The position numbers and the translations under genes are program-made. DNA of 64,000 nt from an uncultured Flavobacteriaceae bacterium. Its GTDB lineage: Bacteria; Bacteroidota; Bacteroidia; Flavobacteriales; Flavobacteriaceae. The stretch is from assembly GCA_947494825.1 (NCBI GenBank), contig CANLWN010000002.1:708008-772007 (forward strand), given 5' to 3'. The notes beneath the pieces are model-generated. The model had not been told where the DNA came from, ran no database searches, and saw nothing but the letters and a program-made list of their open reading frames with translations. How positions within the stretch are numbered: the first letter of the stretch is position 1; the number at the start of each line of letters is the position of its first letter. This document shows positions 35,116-44,936 of the stretch, piece by piece.

Positions 35116-36174
35116 ATGAATATTGGTATTACGGGCACGGGCTGCTACATTCCCTCGGTGATAGCTTGCAACGAGGACTTTGGTGATCATGAGTTTTTAA
35201 ATTCTGACGGCACCCCTTTCACGTATTCCAATGATGTCATCATTGAAAAGTTTAAAGCCATTACGGGAATCGGGGAAAGGCGCTACGCCAAAAAACAGCT
35301 GAACACCTCCGACCTCGGGTACAGAGCGGCCAAAAAAGCGATAGCTAGTGCGGGACTGGATGCGGAACATCTGGATTACATCATCTTTGCCCACAATTTT
35401 GGAGACGTTTCCTTTGGCCAGGACCAAGGGGATACCTTACCAAGCTTGGCCACTAGGGTAAAACACCAACTGCAGATCAAAAATCCAAAATGTGTCGCTT
35501 ATGATCTTCTGTTTGGTTGCCCCGGCTGGATCGAGGGCGTAATACAGGCCAATGCCTTCATTAAAAGTGGCATTGCCAAAAGCTGTCTGGTCATTGGGGC
35601 GGAAACGCTTTCCAGGGTAGTGGATAAACACGACAGGGATTCCATGATCTATTCAGACGGCGCCGGTGCCACTATCATTGAGGCCTCGGAAGATTCGGGC
35701 ACTATTTTGTCGCACGCTTCGGCCACCCACGCCAACGGAGAAGCCTATCATCTATTTTTTGGGAACTCATACAACAAAGCGAACGACGAGCACAGGCGGT
35801 ATATTAAAATGTACGGGCGAAAAATCTATGAGTTCGCGGTTACCCATGTGCCGAAAGCCATGAAAGACTGTTTGGACCAAAGCGGTGTGGCCATTGAAGC
35901 GGTCAAAAAGATATTCATACACCAGGCGAACGAAAAAATGGACGAGGCCATAGTGCGCCGCTTTTACAAATTATACGACCTGGAAGTACCTCAAGGTATC
36001 ATGCCCATGAACATCCATAAAATGGGAAATAGTTCCGTAGCTACCATACCCACTCTTTACGATATGGTGCGTCATGGAAAATTAAAGAATCAGGCGCTCG
36101 GGAAAGGAGATGTTGTTATATTTGCAAGTGTTGGTGCCGGAATGAACATCAACGCCATAGTATACCGATATTAA
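35116..36174 (+). CDS. Beta-ketoacyl-ACP synthase III-like protein
   Basis: A 352-residue FabH-like condensing enzyme. The start at 35116 gives MNIGITGTGCYIPSV, the usual N terminus. Catalytic residues are Cys135 in LLFGCPGWIEG, His in IFIHQANEKMDE and Asn in HKMGNSSVATI. The active site is complete, so it should join an acyl primer to a malonyl-type extender. It differs from house-keeping FabH and is followed by a methyltransferase and a glycosyltransferase, so a specialised lipid or secondary metabolite is likely. First gene of a three-gene operon with an operator-like palindrome. Confidence 0.85.
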   Translation: MNIGITGTGCYIPSVIACNEDFGDHEFLNSDGTPFTYSNDVIIEKFKAITGIGERRYAKKQLNTSDLGYRAAKKAIASAGLDAEHLDYIIFAHNFGDVSFGQDQGDTLPSLATRVKHQLQIKNPKCVAYDLLFGCPGWIEGVIQANAFIKSGIAKSCLVIGAETLSRVVDKHDRDSMIYSDGAGATIIEASEDSGTILSHASATHANGEAYHLFFGNSYNKANDEHRRYIKMYGRKIYEFAVTHVPKAMKDCLDQSGVAIEAVKKIFIHQANEKMDEAIVRRFYKLYDLEVPQGIMPMNIHKMGNSSVATIPTLYDMVRHGKLKNQALGKGDVVIFASVGAGMNINAIVYRY

Positions 36175-36193
36175 AAACCCTCAGGGCAAAACA

Positions 36194-36727
36194 ATGTACG
36201 AAAATAACTTTCCGAGTAAGCGCTATGCCCGTACCCTATCCTTTCTAAAAAAACATATTGCCCCCAAGTCCCCAATATTGGATCTTGGTGTGGACAATCC
36301 TTTTTCAAAGATTATGAGAGAACAAGGGTACCAGGTTGAAAACACCCATGGAGAGGACCTGGATATGGATTTTTCCCAGGTTTCATCTTCGGAGGCCGAA
36401 GTGGTCACCGCTTTTGAAATTTTTGAGCACCTCATTGCCCCTTTTAACGTGTTGAGTGCTATACCTGCCAATAAGTTGGTGGCGAGCATCCCCTTGCGAT
36501 TATGGTTTTCCTCAGCCTATCAGAGCAAAACGGACCCGTGGGATAGGCACTATCACGAATTTGAGGATTGGCAGTTCGATTGGCTGTTAGACAAAGCCGG
36601 ATGGGAAATAAAGGACCGGGAAAAATGGACCAATCCCGTAAAAAAGATCGGTTTTAGGCCTTTGCTCCGACGCTTTACCCCTAGGTATTATATTGTCTAT
36701 GCAGAACGGAAAAAGCCAAACCCTTAG
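36194..36727 (+). CDS. SAM-dependent methyltransferase-like protein
   Basis: A 177-residue protein with a compact class I methyltransferase pattern: motif I region ILDLGVDNPFSKIM (the Gly-rich loop is weak), an acidic motif II at GEDLDMDF, and AFEIFEHLIAPF typical of methyltransferase type 11 proteins. The weak SAM loop leaves activity uncertain. It lies 19 bases after the ketosynthase and 8 before the glycosyltransferase. Confidence 0.7.
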   Translation: MYENNFPSKRYARTLSFLKKHIAPKSPILDLGVDNPFSKIMREQGYQVENTHGEDLDMDFSQVSSSEAEVVTAFEIFEHLIAPFNVLSAIPANKLVASIPLRLWFSSAYQSKTDPWDRHYHEFEDWQFDWLLDKAGWEIKDREKWTNPVKKIGFRPLLRRFTPRYYIVYAERKKPNP

Positions 36728-36735
36728 GTTTATCT

Positions 36736-37593
36736 ATGAAGTATTACGTGGTTATCCCTGCGCATAACGAAGCTGATTTTCTGGCGGGTGCACTACAGTC
36801 CGTTGGGGAACAACAATTGTTGCCCAAGCGTGTGGTTGTGGTAAACGATAATTCAACGGATGCCACGGAATCCATAATCGATGATTTTGTGGCCCGGGAT
36901 ACCTTGTTTCAAAAAGTAAATATCAGTTCTTCTACCCTTCATTTGCCAGGAAGCAAGGTAATAAACGCGTTTAATGCAGGCTTGGATCAGCTGGATTCCG
37001 ATTTCGATTTTATTGTCAAGCTCGACGCCGATGTGCTGCTGCCCAAAGACTATTTTGAGCAAATAGCAACTATCTTTAGCAACCGACCCAAGGTGGGTAT
37101 TGCCGGTGGGTTTGCCTATGAGCAAAATGAACATGGGGAATGGAAATTGAACCATCCCATGAACAAGGTCTTCGTTCGAGGTGCTTTTAAGTCGTATACA
37201 AAGGCCTGTTTTGAAGCCATTGGAGGCCTAAAAAATGCCATGGGATGGGATACCTTGGACGAACTGTTGGCGCGATACCATGGGTTTACTACCTATACCG
37301 AAGAATCGCTACATGTTAAACAACTGAGACCAGTGGGGAGGGCCTATGACGCAAAAGCAAAATTATTACAGGGAAAAGCGATGTATACCTTGCGATATGG
37401 TTTTTTGATCACCACTATAGCTTCGGCAAAAATGGCGGTCAAACAAGGTGCTCTCCGCATTTTTTTCAACAATATGGTCGGGTACTTCAAGGCAAGAAAA
37501 GAACGCACCCCCTATCTGGTCACCCCGGAGGAGGGAAAGTTCATTCGCAAATTTCGTTGGAAGGGCATACGGGACAAATTATTCCAACCTTAG
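36736..37593 (+). CDS. Family 2 glycosyltransferase
   Basis: A 285-residue GT-A enzyme. The nucleotide-sugar site is VIPAHNEADFLAGALQSV and VVVVNDNSTD. The metal-binding DxD motif is LDADVLLP (about 97-104), followed by a GG-loop region (GIAGGFAYEQ). The C-terminal part lacks obvious membrane helices but has amphipathic segments (KMAVKQGALRIFF). Donor and acceptor are not predictable. Third gene of the ketosynthase operon. Confidence 0.85.
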   Translation: MKYYVVIPAHNEADFLAGALQSVGEQQLLPKRVVVVNDNSTDATESIIDDFVARDTLFQKVNISSSTLHLPGSKVINAFNAGLDQLDSDFDFIVKLDADVLLPKDYFEQIATIFSNRPKVGIAGGFAYEQNEHGEWKLNHPMNKVFVRGAFKSYTKACFEAIGGLKNAMGWDTLDELLARYHGFTTYTEESLHVKQLRPVGRAYDAKAKLLQGKAMYTLRYGFLITTIASAKMAVKQGALRIFFNNMVGYFKARKERTPYLVTPEEGKFIRKFRWKGIRDKLFQP

Positions 37594-37690
37594 GCAAAAG
37601 GCCTTGGGAACGGAATACGGGTCTTAAAAACAAGTGACAGACATAAGATTTGCAATCTTAATCCTGGTCCACCACGGTCCTCCTAACATG

Positions 37691-39373
37691 TTAATCAAGC
37701 ACCATCTCCAAGGGTGTGCCCGTGGTGCCATTCGGAAATGCGATGCCCAGCAGTACAGCTAGGGTCGGGGCAATATCCGGTATTTCTGTTCTTTTCACCG
37801 TACTTCCCTTTTTAAAACCCTTTCCATAGAACAGAAGGGGCACGTGGGTATCATAGATCTGCGGGGTACCATGGGTTGACCCCGTTTTTGGGTATTTTAT
37901 AAACCCGGGTTTTAGCACCACCAAAATGTCGCCAGAGCGTTTTTGGTTGTACCCGTTTTGCAAAATGTACGGTATGCCCCGTGTATATTGATTTTGCCTC
38001 ATTTGATCTGCGGTATATACTTGATACACGGCATCATAGGTGAGTAGTTCCTTGGCAATGCGCTCCTGCACCTGTCCTACCTCCAAATCCAGATTCTCTA
38101 TAATCTTGTGGTCCAGAAAAAATTGATAGTTCGAAAAATGTTTAACAATATCCGTGGTGCCATAGGTATACTTTAGAAAGGTATCAAATGCCGATTTTAT
38201 ATCCTCGTATTCCATATAGCCGGCAGGGATCTTTTTGTCCTTTAAATAACTTGGGACCTGGACGGCCCCATGGTCTGCCGTCAAAAAGACGCTGTATTCA
38301 TTTGCCCCCACCTCCTTATCCAAGCTATTGAGAAGACGTTCCAAATCCCTGTCCAATCGCAGATAGGTATCCTGAACTTCCTTGGAATCCACGCCATACA
38401 TATGGCCCACATAGTCCGTACTGGAAAAGCTGACCGCTAAAAAATCCGTAATGGTGTCGGCTCCCAAATCTTCGGCCACCAAGGCGGCCAAGGCAAAATC
38501 TGTTGTAATACTATTCCCGTAGGCGGTAGATTTTAAAATATCGAACTGTTCATTGGCGTCCCACAGCGCTACCAGATCATGTGGAAAAATAGGGGCGTTT
38601 TCCCCTTGGAACAGGCCCTCGTAGGCATTATTGTCCAAAACACTTTCCACATAGGAGCCCTTGTCCTTGAACGTGGTCCATGGTTTTTTGTACTGCGCTA
38701 CCGCATCCGATAGGTTGTAATCCTTGACCCACTGGGGCAGGTCGTCCATGTAAAACGAACTGCTTATCCAATGACCCTCTCCGGAACCGTGAAACCAGTA
38801 TGCCGCATTGGCCATATGCCCGCCAGGGAGCACTGCCCCACGATCCTTTAAGGCGACCGCTATCACTTTTCCCCGTGTTTGGGTATGCAACCGTAGCTGA
38901 TCGGTTATGGTGGTCACCTGCATGCGGTGGGGAGACATTTTTCCGGCCTCCGATTCGGTTCCCAGAGATTGATAGGTATCATCCGATGCACAATATATTT
39001 CTTCGTCCAAAACTTTGTCGTACCAATGGTTGCCAATGATACCGTGCGTGGACGGCGTAGTTCCCGTATAGACCGAGGCGTGTCCTGGTCCCGTACTCGT
39101 AGGAGCATAGTTAAAATGGTTGTTCCTGCAATTGAACCCATCATTGACCAAGCGTTTAAATCCGCCTTGTCCATAGTGCTCCCAAAAGCGCGTAAGATAG
39201 TCGTAGCGCATTTGATCAACCACGATTCCAACCACCAATTTAGGAGCAGTACCAATGGTAGGGGCAATTTGTTCTGGAGGGCCGTTCTTTGATTTTCGTT
39301 GGGCCTCCACTTGATGTGAATAGCCTACAATGAGAAGAACGGCAATGAAACGAAAAAGGCGCATGTAATCCAT
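37691..39373 (-). CDS. pafA: PafA-type alkaline phosphatase
   Basis: A 560-residue secreted phosphomonoesterase of the alkaline phosphatase superfamily. Start at 39373 or three codons later; both give a signal peptide ending VEAQ. The nucleophile is Thr in NYAPTSTGPGHASVYTG. LKDRGAVLPGGH supplies Lys and Arg in the K-x-R arrangement that marks PafA. Metal ligands are suggested by VVDQMRYDY and FLTADHGAV. PafA enzymes are calcium-activated and independent of phosphate regulation, and help marine Bacteroidota use organic phosphate. Convergent with the glycosyltransferase. Confidence 0.85.
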   Translation of the reverse strand: MDYMRLFRFIAVLLIVGYSHQVEAQRKSKNGPPEQIAPTIGTAPKLVVGIVVDQMRYDYLTRFWEHYGQGGFKRLVNDGFNCRNNHFNYAPTSTGPGHASVYTGTTPSTHGIIGNHWYDKVLDEEIYCASDDTYQSLGTESEAGKMSPHRMQVTTITDQLRLHTQTRGKVIAVALKDRGAVLPGGHMANAAYWFHGSGEGHWISSSFYMDDLPQWVKDYNLSDAVAQYKKPWTTFKDKGSYVESVLDNNAYEGLFQGENAPIFPHDLVALWDANEQFDILKSTAYGNSITTDFALAALVAEDLGADTITDFLAVSFSSTDYVGHMYGVDSKEVQDTYLRLDRDLERLLNSLDKEVGANEYSVFLTADHGAVQVPSYLKDKKIPAGYMEYEDIKSAFDTFLKYTYGTTDIVKHFSNYQFFLDHKIIENLDLEVGQVQERIAKELLTYDAVYQVYTADQMRQNQYTRGIPYILQNGYNQKRSGDILVVLKPGFIKYPKTGSTHGTPQIYDTHVPLLFYGKGFKKGSTVKRTEIPDIAPTLAVLLGIAFPNGTTGTPLEMVLD

Positions 39374-39471
39374 ATTGAAAATTTGATGCGTAAAAATAAC
39401 CAATAAAACTCGTTTAACTTTAATTGGAAATTAAATGATGGCTAATATTGTTATTTTTACATGAAGAAGTC

Positions 39472-39479
39472 TATTTTTA
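39472..39479 (+). promoter_or_regulatory. -7-like element of mlaE, four bases before the start
   Basis: TATTTTTA followed by CTCC and the ATG at 39484. Confidence 0.4.
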
Positions 39480-39483
39480 CTCC

Positions 39484-40221
39484 ATGAACTACATAGCATC
39501 CATTGGCAGCTATTTTCTAATGCTTCGCGAGGTTTTAAAAAAACCTACAAAATGGCCGGTAATGAAGTCCTTGATTTTAAAGGAAATAGATGAGCTAATA
39601 TTCAACTCCATGGGCATCATCATTTTTATTTCCTTTTTTATCGGTGGCGTAGTGACCATTCAAACGGCGCTGAACCTAAACAGTCCCTTGATTCCAAAGA
39701 GTTTAATCGGTTTTGCCACAAGACAGTCCGTAATCCTCGAATTCGCTCCTACTTTTACTTCCATTATTATGGCCGGAAAGGTAGGATCCTACATTACCTC
39801 CAGTATAGGCACCATGAGGGTTACCGAACAGATAGACGCCCTGGAGGTCATGGGGGTCAATTCACTTAACTACCTGGTATTTCCCAAAATAATAGCGATG
39901 CTCATTTACCCTTTTGCCATAGCAATTGCCATGTATACGGGCATCTTAGGTGGTTGGATTGCCGGAGTGATCGGCGGGTTCAGTTCCAGTGCGGATTTCG
40001 TAAAAGGGGTACAACTGGACTTTATTCCATTCCATGTTACCTATTCTTTTATCAAAACCATTGTATTCGCCTTTATTATCGCTACCGTCCCTTCTTTTCA
40101 TGGTTATTATATGAAAGGCGGGGCCCTGGAGGTAGGAAAGGCCAGTACTACTGCCTTTGTTTGGACCAGTGTGGTCATTATTATCTTAAACTATATTCTA
40201 ACACAACTGCTATTGGGCTAA
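39484..40221 (+). CDS. mlaE: MlaE-family ABC permease
   Basis: A 245-residue MlaE-like permease with about five to six transmembrane segments. It carries the family signature region RQSVILEFAPTFTSIIMAGKVGS and GTMRVTEQIDALEVMGVNSL. MlaE forms the inner-membrane channel of phospholipid transport between membranes. The start is the ATG at 39484 (an in-frame ATG 36 bases upstream lies before the -7 box). Its stop overlaps the ATPase start (TAATG). The MCE-domain partner (MlaD) is not adjacent. Confidence 0.85.
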   Translation: MNYIASIGSYFLMLREVLKKPTKWPVMKSLILKEIDELIFNSMGIIIFISFFIGGVVTIQTALNLNSPLIPKSLIGFATRQSVILEFAPTFTSIIMAGKVGSYITSSIGTMRVTEQIDALEVMGVNSLNYLVFPKIIAMLIYPFAIAIAMYTGILGGWIAGVIGGFSSSADFVKGVQLDFIPFHVTYSFIKTIVFAFIIATVPSFHGYYMKGGALEVGKASTTAFVWTSVVIIILNYILTQLLLG

Positions 40222-40988
40222 TGATAGAAGTAACCAACATACACAAATCGTTTGGCGACGCCCATGTTCTAAAGGGTATTACCACTTGTTTTGACAAGGG
40301 CAAGACCAATCTGATCATCGGACAGAGCGGATCTGGAAAAACGGTCTTTCTCAAGTGTCTTTTGGGCCTCTTTACTCCTGAACAAGGTTCTATCTGTTAC
40401 AATGGCAGAGTCTACTCCGATCTTTCGGGTGACGAACAGCGTGATCTGCGCCAAGAAATGGGTATGGTATTCCAGGGTAGTGCGCTCTTTGATTCCATGA
40501 CGGTAGAGGGCAATGTCATGTTTCCCTTGGAGATGTTCACCCATCAGTCCAAATCGGAAATGCGAGATCGAGTGGATTTTGTACTGAAAAGGGTAAACCT
40601 GATCGATGCGCATCACAAATATCCTTCTGAAATTTCGGGGGGCATGCAAAAAAGGGTGGCCATTGCCCGGGCCATTGTGATGAACCCAAAATATCTTTTC
40701 TGTGATGAGCCCAATTCGGGTCTAGATCCCAAAACCGCAATTTTAATTGATAACCTCATCCAGGAGATTACCAAGGAATACGATATCACTACTGTTATCA
40801 ACAGTCACGATATGAATTCGGTAATGGAAATTGGTGAAAAAATCATCTTCTTAAAGGATGGCCACAAAGAGTGGGAAGGCAGTAACAAGGAAATCTTTAA
40901 GACCGACAATGAAGCGGTGACCAATTTTGTCTATTCTTCCGAACTCTTCAAAAAAGTAAGGCAAATGTACATTGAGGAAAGGAACTAG
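40221..40988 (+). CDS. mlaF: MlaF-family ABC ATPase
   Basis: A 255-residue ATPase. Walker A is GQSGSGKTVFLK, signature ISGGMQKRVAIARAIV, Walker B FCDEPNSGLDP, and the switch His lies in INSHDMNSVME. The start overlaps the mlaE stop, so coupled translation is expected. Partner of MlaE in phospholipid trafficking. Confidence 0.9.
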   Translation: MIEVTNIHKSFGDAHVLKGITTCFDKGKTNLIIGQSGSGKTVFLKCLLGLFTPEQGSICYNGRVYSDLSGDEQRDLRQEMGMVFQGSALFDSMTVEGNVMFPLEMFTHQSKSEMRDRVDFVLKRVNLIDAHHKYPSEISGGMQKRVAIARAIVMNPKYLFCDEPNSGLDPKTAILIDNLIQEITKEYDITTVINSHDMNSVMEIGEKIIFLKDGHKEWEGSNKEIFKTDNEAVTNFVYSSELFKKVRQMYIEERN

Positions 40989-42448
40989 TTCTTTATTTGC
41001 CTAAGCTGAATTTTATTGTCCTTTACCCGTAGCTTTAACCATTCACTTAACTTTTTGGAATCTGTGTTTATCTGGTTTCTTGTAGATCCCTCCTTCCAAG
41101 CTACCTCAAAAACCGGAATGGTATCTATTTTCTTAAAGTCGGTAAGTACGGTATAGGAAAAACCCAAAGAGGAAATATTGTCGTAATTGGCCTTTGCCTC
41201 GGCGCTGATGTCCTGAAACGGAATCTGCTTGGATGCCCGTTTACTAAGGTTGGCCACTTCGGCCTCAAGAATACGGATACGTTCATCCTTATTCAAGAGT
41301 TCCGCTTTTTTGGACTCGTACAGCTCGTTGACAAAATTGAACTTTTCCTCCGAGTCGTCCTTTCCTCCCTGTACTACTCTCAATTCCGTATCCTGCAATT
41401 TGGAGTAGTTGTTTTTTTGCGTTCGCCAGGTGGCGATCACGTTTTCCGGGATGAGTTCGTCTCCCATACAGACCAGCTCAATTACAGATCCCTCGTCCGG
41501 TCTAAAATTTATGGCGGTAAGGTCCTTTAAATACCTGCCACCACTTTGGAACTGATAGACCGCGATGGTCTCGTTGATCAATTCCTGGGCCTGTATCTTA
41601 AATCGGGATTCCTGAAATACGTTGTAAAAGGTTATCCCGGCAGGAATCATCACCAAAATGGCCAATAAGGAGGCCAAACGCGCAATAAGTCGCCTTTTTT
41701 TGGAATTTACATAGCGTACCATGGGAAACCGCAATAGTTTCAACACCAGAAAAGTAGCCAGTGCAATAAAAATGGTGTTGATACTAAAGAGGTACATAGC
41801 GCCCAGGGCATATTCAAAATTCCCTATCGCCAGTCCAAAACCCACAGTGCACAGGGGCGGCATCAAGGCCGTAGCAATGGCAACACCAAAAATCACGGTG
41901 GCAATGGTTCCTTTCTTCGCCCTCGCAATGACTAAAGCAAGGCCCCCAAAAAAGGCAATAAGCACATCCCGAATATCCGGGGCCGTGCGGGCCAGCAGTT
42001 CAGACGATTCATCACGTAGTGGGAAAAAATAAAAAAACAAAAAGGCAGTAATGACACTGAGCACTACCATCACCGCGAAATTCTTAAGGGAGCGCCTCAA
42101 GGTATCTATATCATTAATGGCCAAGGACATACCTATCCCCAAAATAGGGCCCATGAGCGGCGATATTAACATGGCGCCAATAACCACAGCGGTAGAATTG
42201 GCATTCAGCCCGACCGAAGCTATGAAAATGGAACAGATAAGAATCCAGGACGTATGCCCCTTGAACGGAATATCGGTCACGATAGAGGCCTTGGTAGCCT
42301 CCTGATCCGTATTTTTTCTAATATCGAGAAGTTCTGAAAGAAACTTTTTTGAACTCCCGAGAAGCCCTTTAAAGTCTTTCTTTACATCTTCACCTGTTTC
42401 ATGTACATTGGGTGAATCAAAATCACCCTGTTCCGTATTTTCACTCAT
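40985..42448 (-). CDS. DUF389-family membrane protein
   Basis: A 487-residue protein. Residues about 60-270 are the DUF389 core with about six transmembrane segments and the family phrase NANSTAVVIGAMLISPLMGPI. A large soluble C-terminal domain (about 290-487) has a coiled-coil stretch (LLNKDERIRILEAEVANLSKR) and is probably periplasmic or cytosolic. Function unknown. Two bases after manC on the same strand. Confidence 0.85.
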   Translation of the reverse strand: MSENTEQGDFDSPNVHETGEDVKKDFKGLLGSSKKFLSELLDIRKNTDQEATKASIVTDIPFKGHTSWILICSIFIASVGLNANSTAVVIGAMLISPLMGPILGIGMSLAINDIDTLRRSLKNFAVMVVLSVITAFLFFYFFPLRDESSELLARTAPDIRDVLIAFFGGLALVIARAKKGTIATVIFGVAIATALMPPLCTVGFGLAIGNFEYALGAMYLFSINTIFIALATFLVLKLLRFPMVRYVNSKKRRLIARLASLLAILVMIPAGITFYNVFQESRFKIQAQELINETIAVYQFQSGGRYLKDLTAINFRPDEGSVIELVCMGDELIPENVIATWRTQKNNYSKLQDTELRVVQGGKDDSEEKFNFVNELYESKKAELLNKDERIRILEAEVANLSKRASKQIPFQDISAEAKANYDNISSLGFSYTVLTDFKKIDTIPVFEVAWKEGSTRNQINTDSKKLSEWLKLRVKDNKIQLRQIKN

Positions 42449-42450
42449 AC

Positions 42451-43536
42451 TTAGGTGTACTGGTCTCCGTATTTGTCTTTTACCTTGCCAAGCACTTTTT
42501 TAATGTCCTGTTCCTTGGATTTGGGAAAAATCAATAGCACTTCTTTTTTGTCCACAATGATATAGTCGTTCAACCCATCTATGACCACGACCTTTCCCTT
42601 TGGGGAACGGATCATATTTCCGGAGGCGTCCTCACTGATGACCTTACTGTTGACCACTGCATTTTGATCGCTATCCTTACCCAGCTTATCATAGAGAGAT
42701 CCCCAGGTACCTAGATCGTTCCAATCAAAGGAAGCCGGAAGTACGTATATGTCCTTGGATCGTTCCAAGATAGCATAATCTATTGAAACATTTTCGGCCC
42801 TGCCATAATTTTCCTGTATAAAGGCTTGTTCATCCTCTGTATTGTAGTATCCCAAACCGGCTTGAAATAGCACGTGCAATTGTGGTTGATATTGTTCAAA
42901 AGCGTCCACAATGGTACCCACGCCCCAGATGAATATACCCGCATTCCACAAAAAATTACCTTGCTTTAGGAACTCTTTTGCGGTTTTATAATCCGGTTTT
43001 TCGCGAAATTGGTGCACTTTCCTAAGTCCTGTCTTTTCTTCCTGTCCTTTCTCACATTCGATATAACCAAAACCCGTATTGGGAAAGGTTGGCGTAATTC
43101 CCAGGGTACACAGTACCTTTTCCTGCCCGCATTTGTCAAAACAGCTTTCAACATCCGAAGCAAAGGCTACTTCGTCCTCGATCCAATGATCACTGGGCGC
43201 AACGATCATTACGGCATTCGGGTTCTTTTTCTGGATCTTAAGGGATGCGTACAGAATACAGGGCGCCGTATTTCGCATGGCAGGTTCAAGAACCACCTGT
43301 TCCTGTTCCACTTCGGGCAATTGTTCCAGCACCAAATCGTTGTATTTCTCATTGGTCAGGATCAAAATATTTTCGGAGGGCACAAATTTGTTAAGCCTAT
43401 GGAAGGCCTTTTGTATCAAGGTTTCCCCTGTTCCCAACATATCGTGGAACTGCTTTGGATATGAGCTCGTGCTTACCGGCCAAAATCTGGAGCCGACCCC
43501 GCCGGCCATTAAAACGGCATAATAGTTTTTGTTCAT
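42451..43536 (-). CDS. manC: Mannose-1-phosphate guanylyltransferase
   Basis: A 361-residue nucleotidyltransferase making GDP-mannose for surface polysaccharides. The pyrophosphorylase signature is MAGGVGSRFWPVS (GGxGxRxWPxS). Other landmarks are NTAPCILYASLKI, VAPSDHWI (metal/GTP site), GYIECEKG, and IDYAILERSKDIYVLPASFDWNDLGTW. It lacks the C-terminal isomerase domain of bifunctional enzymes. ATG at 43536 is preferred to the earlier TTG. Confidence 0.92.
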   Translation of the reverse strand: MNKNYYAVLMAGGVGSRFWPVSTSSYPKQFHDMLGTGETLIQKAFHRLNKFVPSENILILTNEKYNDLVLEQLPEVEQEQVVLEPAMRNTAPCILYASLKIQKKNPNAVMIVAPSDHWIEDEVAFASDVESCFDKCGQEKVLCTLGITPTFPNTGFGYIECEKGQEEKTGLRKVHQFREKPDYKTAKEFLKQGNFLWNAGIFIWGVGTIVDAFEQYQPQLHVLFQAGLGYYNTEDEQAFIQENYGRAENVSIDYAILERSKDIYVLPASFDWNDLGTWGSLYDKLGKDSDQNAVVNSKVISEDASGNMIRSPKGKVVVIDGLNDYIIVDKKEVLLIFPKSKEQDIKKVLGKVKDKYGDQYT

Positions 43537-43656
43537 ATTTACGATCAAAAATTAATCCGCTGCTCCGTTTCGGACAGCGCTGGTATCATATTTCTATTTC
43601 AATAGGCCTCCTCGCCTTCAACATTGGCTGGTGCCTTGCGAATCACAGATCCAGTT

Positions 43657-44256
43657 TTAATCACGGATGGGTTCCACTTCGGCATTTGGTTGAAAGAGAT
43701 ATAGCTTTCCCGTAGCGACTTCCATACACTCAAACCGTTTTATTCGTTTGTTCCCCTTTCTGAATAATTTGCCATTATAGATTCGAAAGACGCTTCCAAA
43801 GGGAAGTTCAAAAATATGGGTTTTATCCGTGGCCGCATCAAACTGTTTCAAAGCTATGGATAAATCCGCATCCGTACTGCTGCTTGCCTTCGGGTTTCTA
43901 AAATGTTTCGCCAAAAGGGGCAATAGTTTCGATGGAAATACCTCTGGCCGGATAAATGGTAGCATTAAAAATTGGAATGTCCTTTTCCATTCAAGCCCAT
44001 GAGGTTTTATTTGGCGTCCATATTTTTCGAAGGCCACCAAGTGCGCAATTTCATGAATCAAGGTAATTAAAAAGCGGTATTTATTGGATGTGGCGTTTAC
44101 CGTGATTTGATGTGATCCGTTCGGCAGGCGCCTGTAATCCCCATGACGGGTAACCCGCTGATTTACTATTTTAAGGTTTACCCCGGTCTCCTTAATCAGT
44201 TCCAAACAGGGTATCACTGCCCTTTCCGGCAAATATTTTTTTAAAACAGCGTCCAT
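43657..44256 (-). CDS. SprT-like metalloprotease-fold protein
   Basis: A 199-residue SprT-family protein with the zinc motif HEIAHLVAFEKYG plus HGLEWK (third His), the zincin pattern. SprT-like proteins (cf. Spartan) are linked to DNA-protein crosslink repair in eukaryotes; the bacterial role is unknown. The C-terminal part has PFGSVFRIYNGKLFRKGNKR. Overlaps the SDR gene by one base. Confidence 0.85.
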   Translation of the reverse strand: MDAVLKKYLPERAVIPCLELIKETGVNLKIVNQRVTRHGDYRRLPNGSHQITVNATSNKYRFLITLIHEIAHLVAFEKYGRQIKPHGLEWKRTFQFLMLPFIRPEVFPSKLLPLLAKHFRNPKASSSTDADLSIALKQFDAATDKTHIFELPFGSVFRIYNGKLFRKGNKRIKRFECMEVATGKLYLFQPNAEVEPIRD

Positions 44257-44936
44257 TAAGGGGTGGTACTTGAAACCTGTAACAGCTTCCCGTTGTACAT
44301 TTTATTTCCGTCCAGGGCAAAGTCTTTGATATAGGCGGCCATATCCCGGGCCGATATAGGGGCTTTATAACCGGGAAATGCCTCTTCCAACATTTCGGTT
44401 TGCACGGCCCCAATGGCCAAAACATTGAAGGAGGGGCCATTTTCCTTAAACTCCTCCGCCCATACTTCGGTCAATGTAATGACCGCTCCCTTGCTTGAAC
44501 TATAGGCCGTAAGACCGGGAAATTTAAGACTTCCCTGTACCCCGCCCATGGAGCTTATGGTGACCACATGGCCATTTTTTGTCATATAGGGCAACAGGGT
44601 CCGGGTGATGTTGGCCACGCCGAACACGTTAACCCGGTAGACATCCTCAAATTCCTTGGAGGTAATATCGGAAAAAGGCTTGTTCAGTAAGCTACCGGCA
44701 TTGTTGATCAAGACATCCACCCTGTCCCAGTTCTTCTTTACGAATCCATCCACCTTTTCCAGGTCGGCCTGGTAGGTGATGTCAAAAGGGAAACTGGAAA
44801 TATTGGGATGCCCCAGATCTGCCATGGGCCCATCATTTCTGGACAGGGCAAGGACCTGATGCCCCTCGTTGGCAAACAAACGGGCCAGTTCATAGCCAAT
44901 ACCCCTGCTACAGCCAGTTATGATTACGTTGGACAT
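44256..44936 (-). CDS. SDR-family oxidoreductase
   Basis: A 226-residue short-chain dehydrogenase with a canonical active site: ITGCSRGIGYELA (cofactor), NNAG, Ser of ISSMGG, and YSSSK (Tyr-x-x-x-Lys). Substrate unknown. Start overlaps the stop of the M28 peptidase gene by one base and the stop overlaps SprT, so the three are one operon. Confidence 0.9.
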   Translation of the reverse strand: MSNVIITGCSRGIGYELARLFANEGHQVLALSRNDGPMADLGHPNISSFPFDITYQADLEKVDGFVKKNWDRVDVLINNAGSLLNKPFSDITSKEFEDVYRVNVFGVANITRTLLPYMTKNGHVVTISSMGGVQGSLKFPGLTAYSSSKGAVITLTEVWAEEFKENGPSFNVLAIGAVQTEMLEEAFPGYKAPISARDMAAYIKDFALDGNKMYNGKLLQVSSTTP

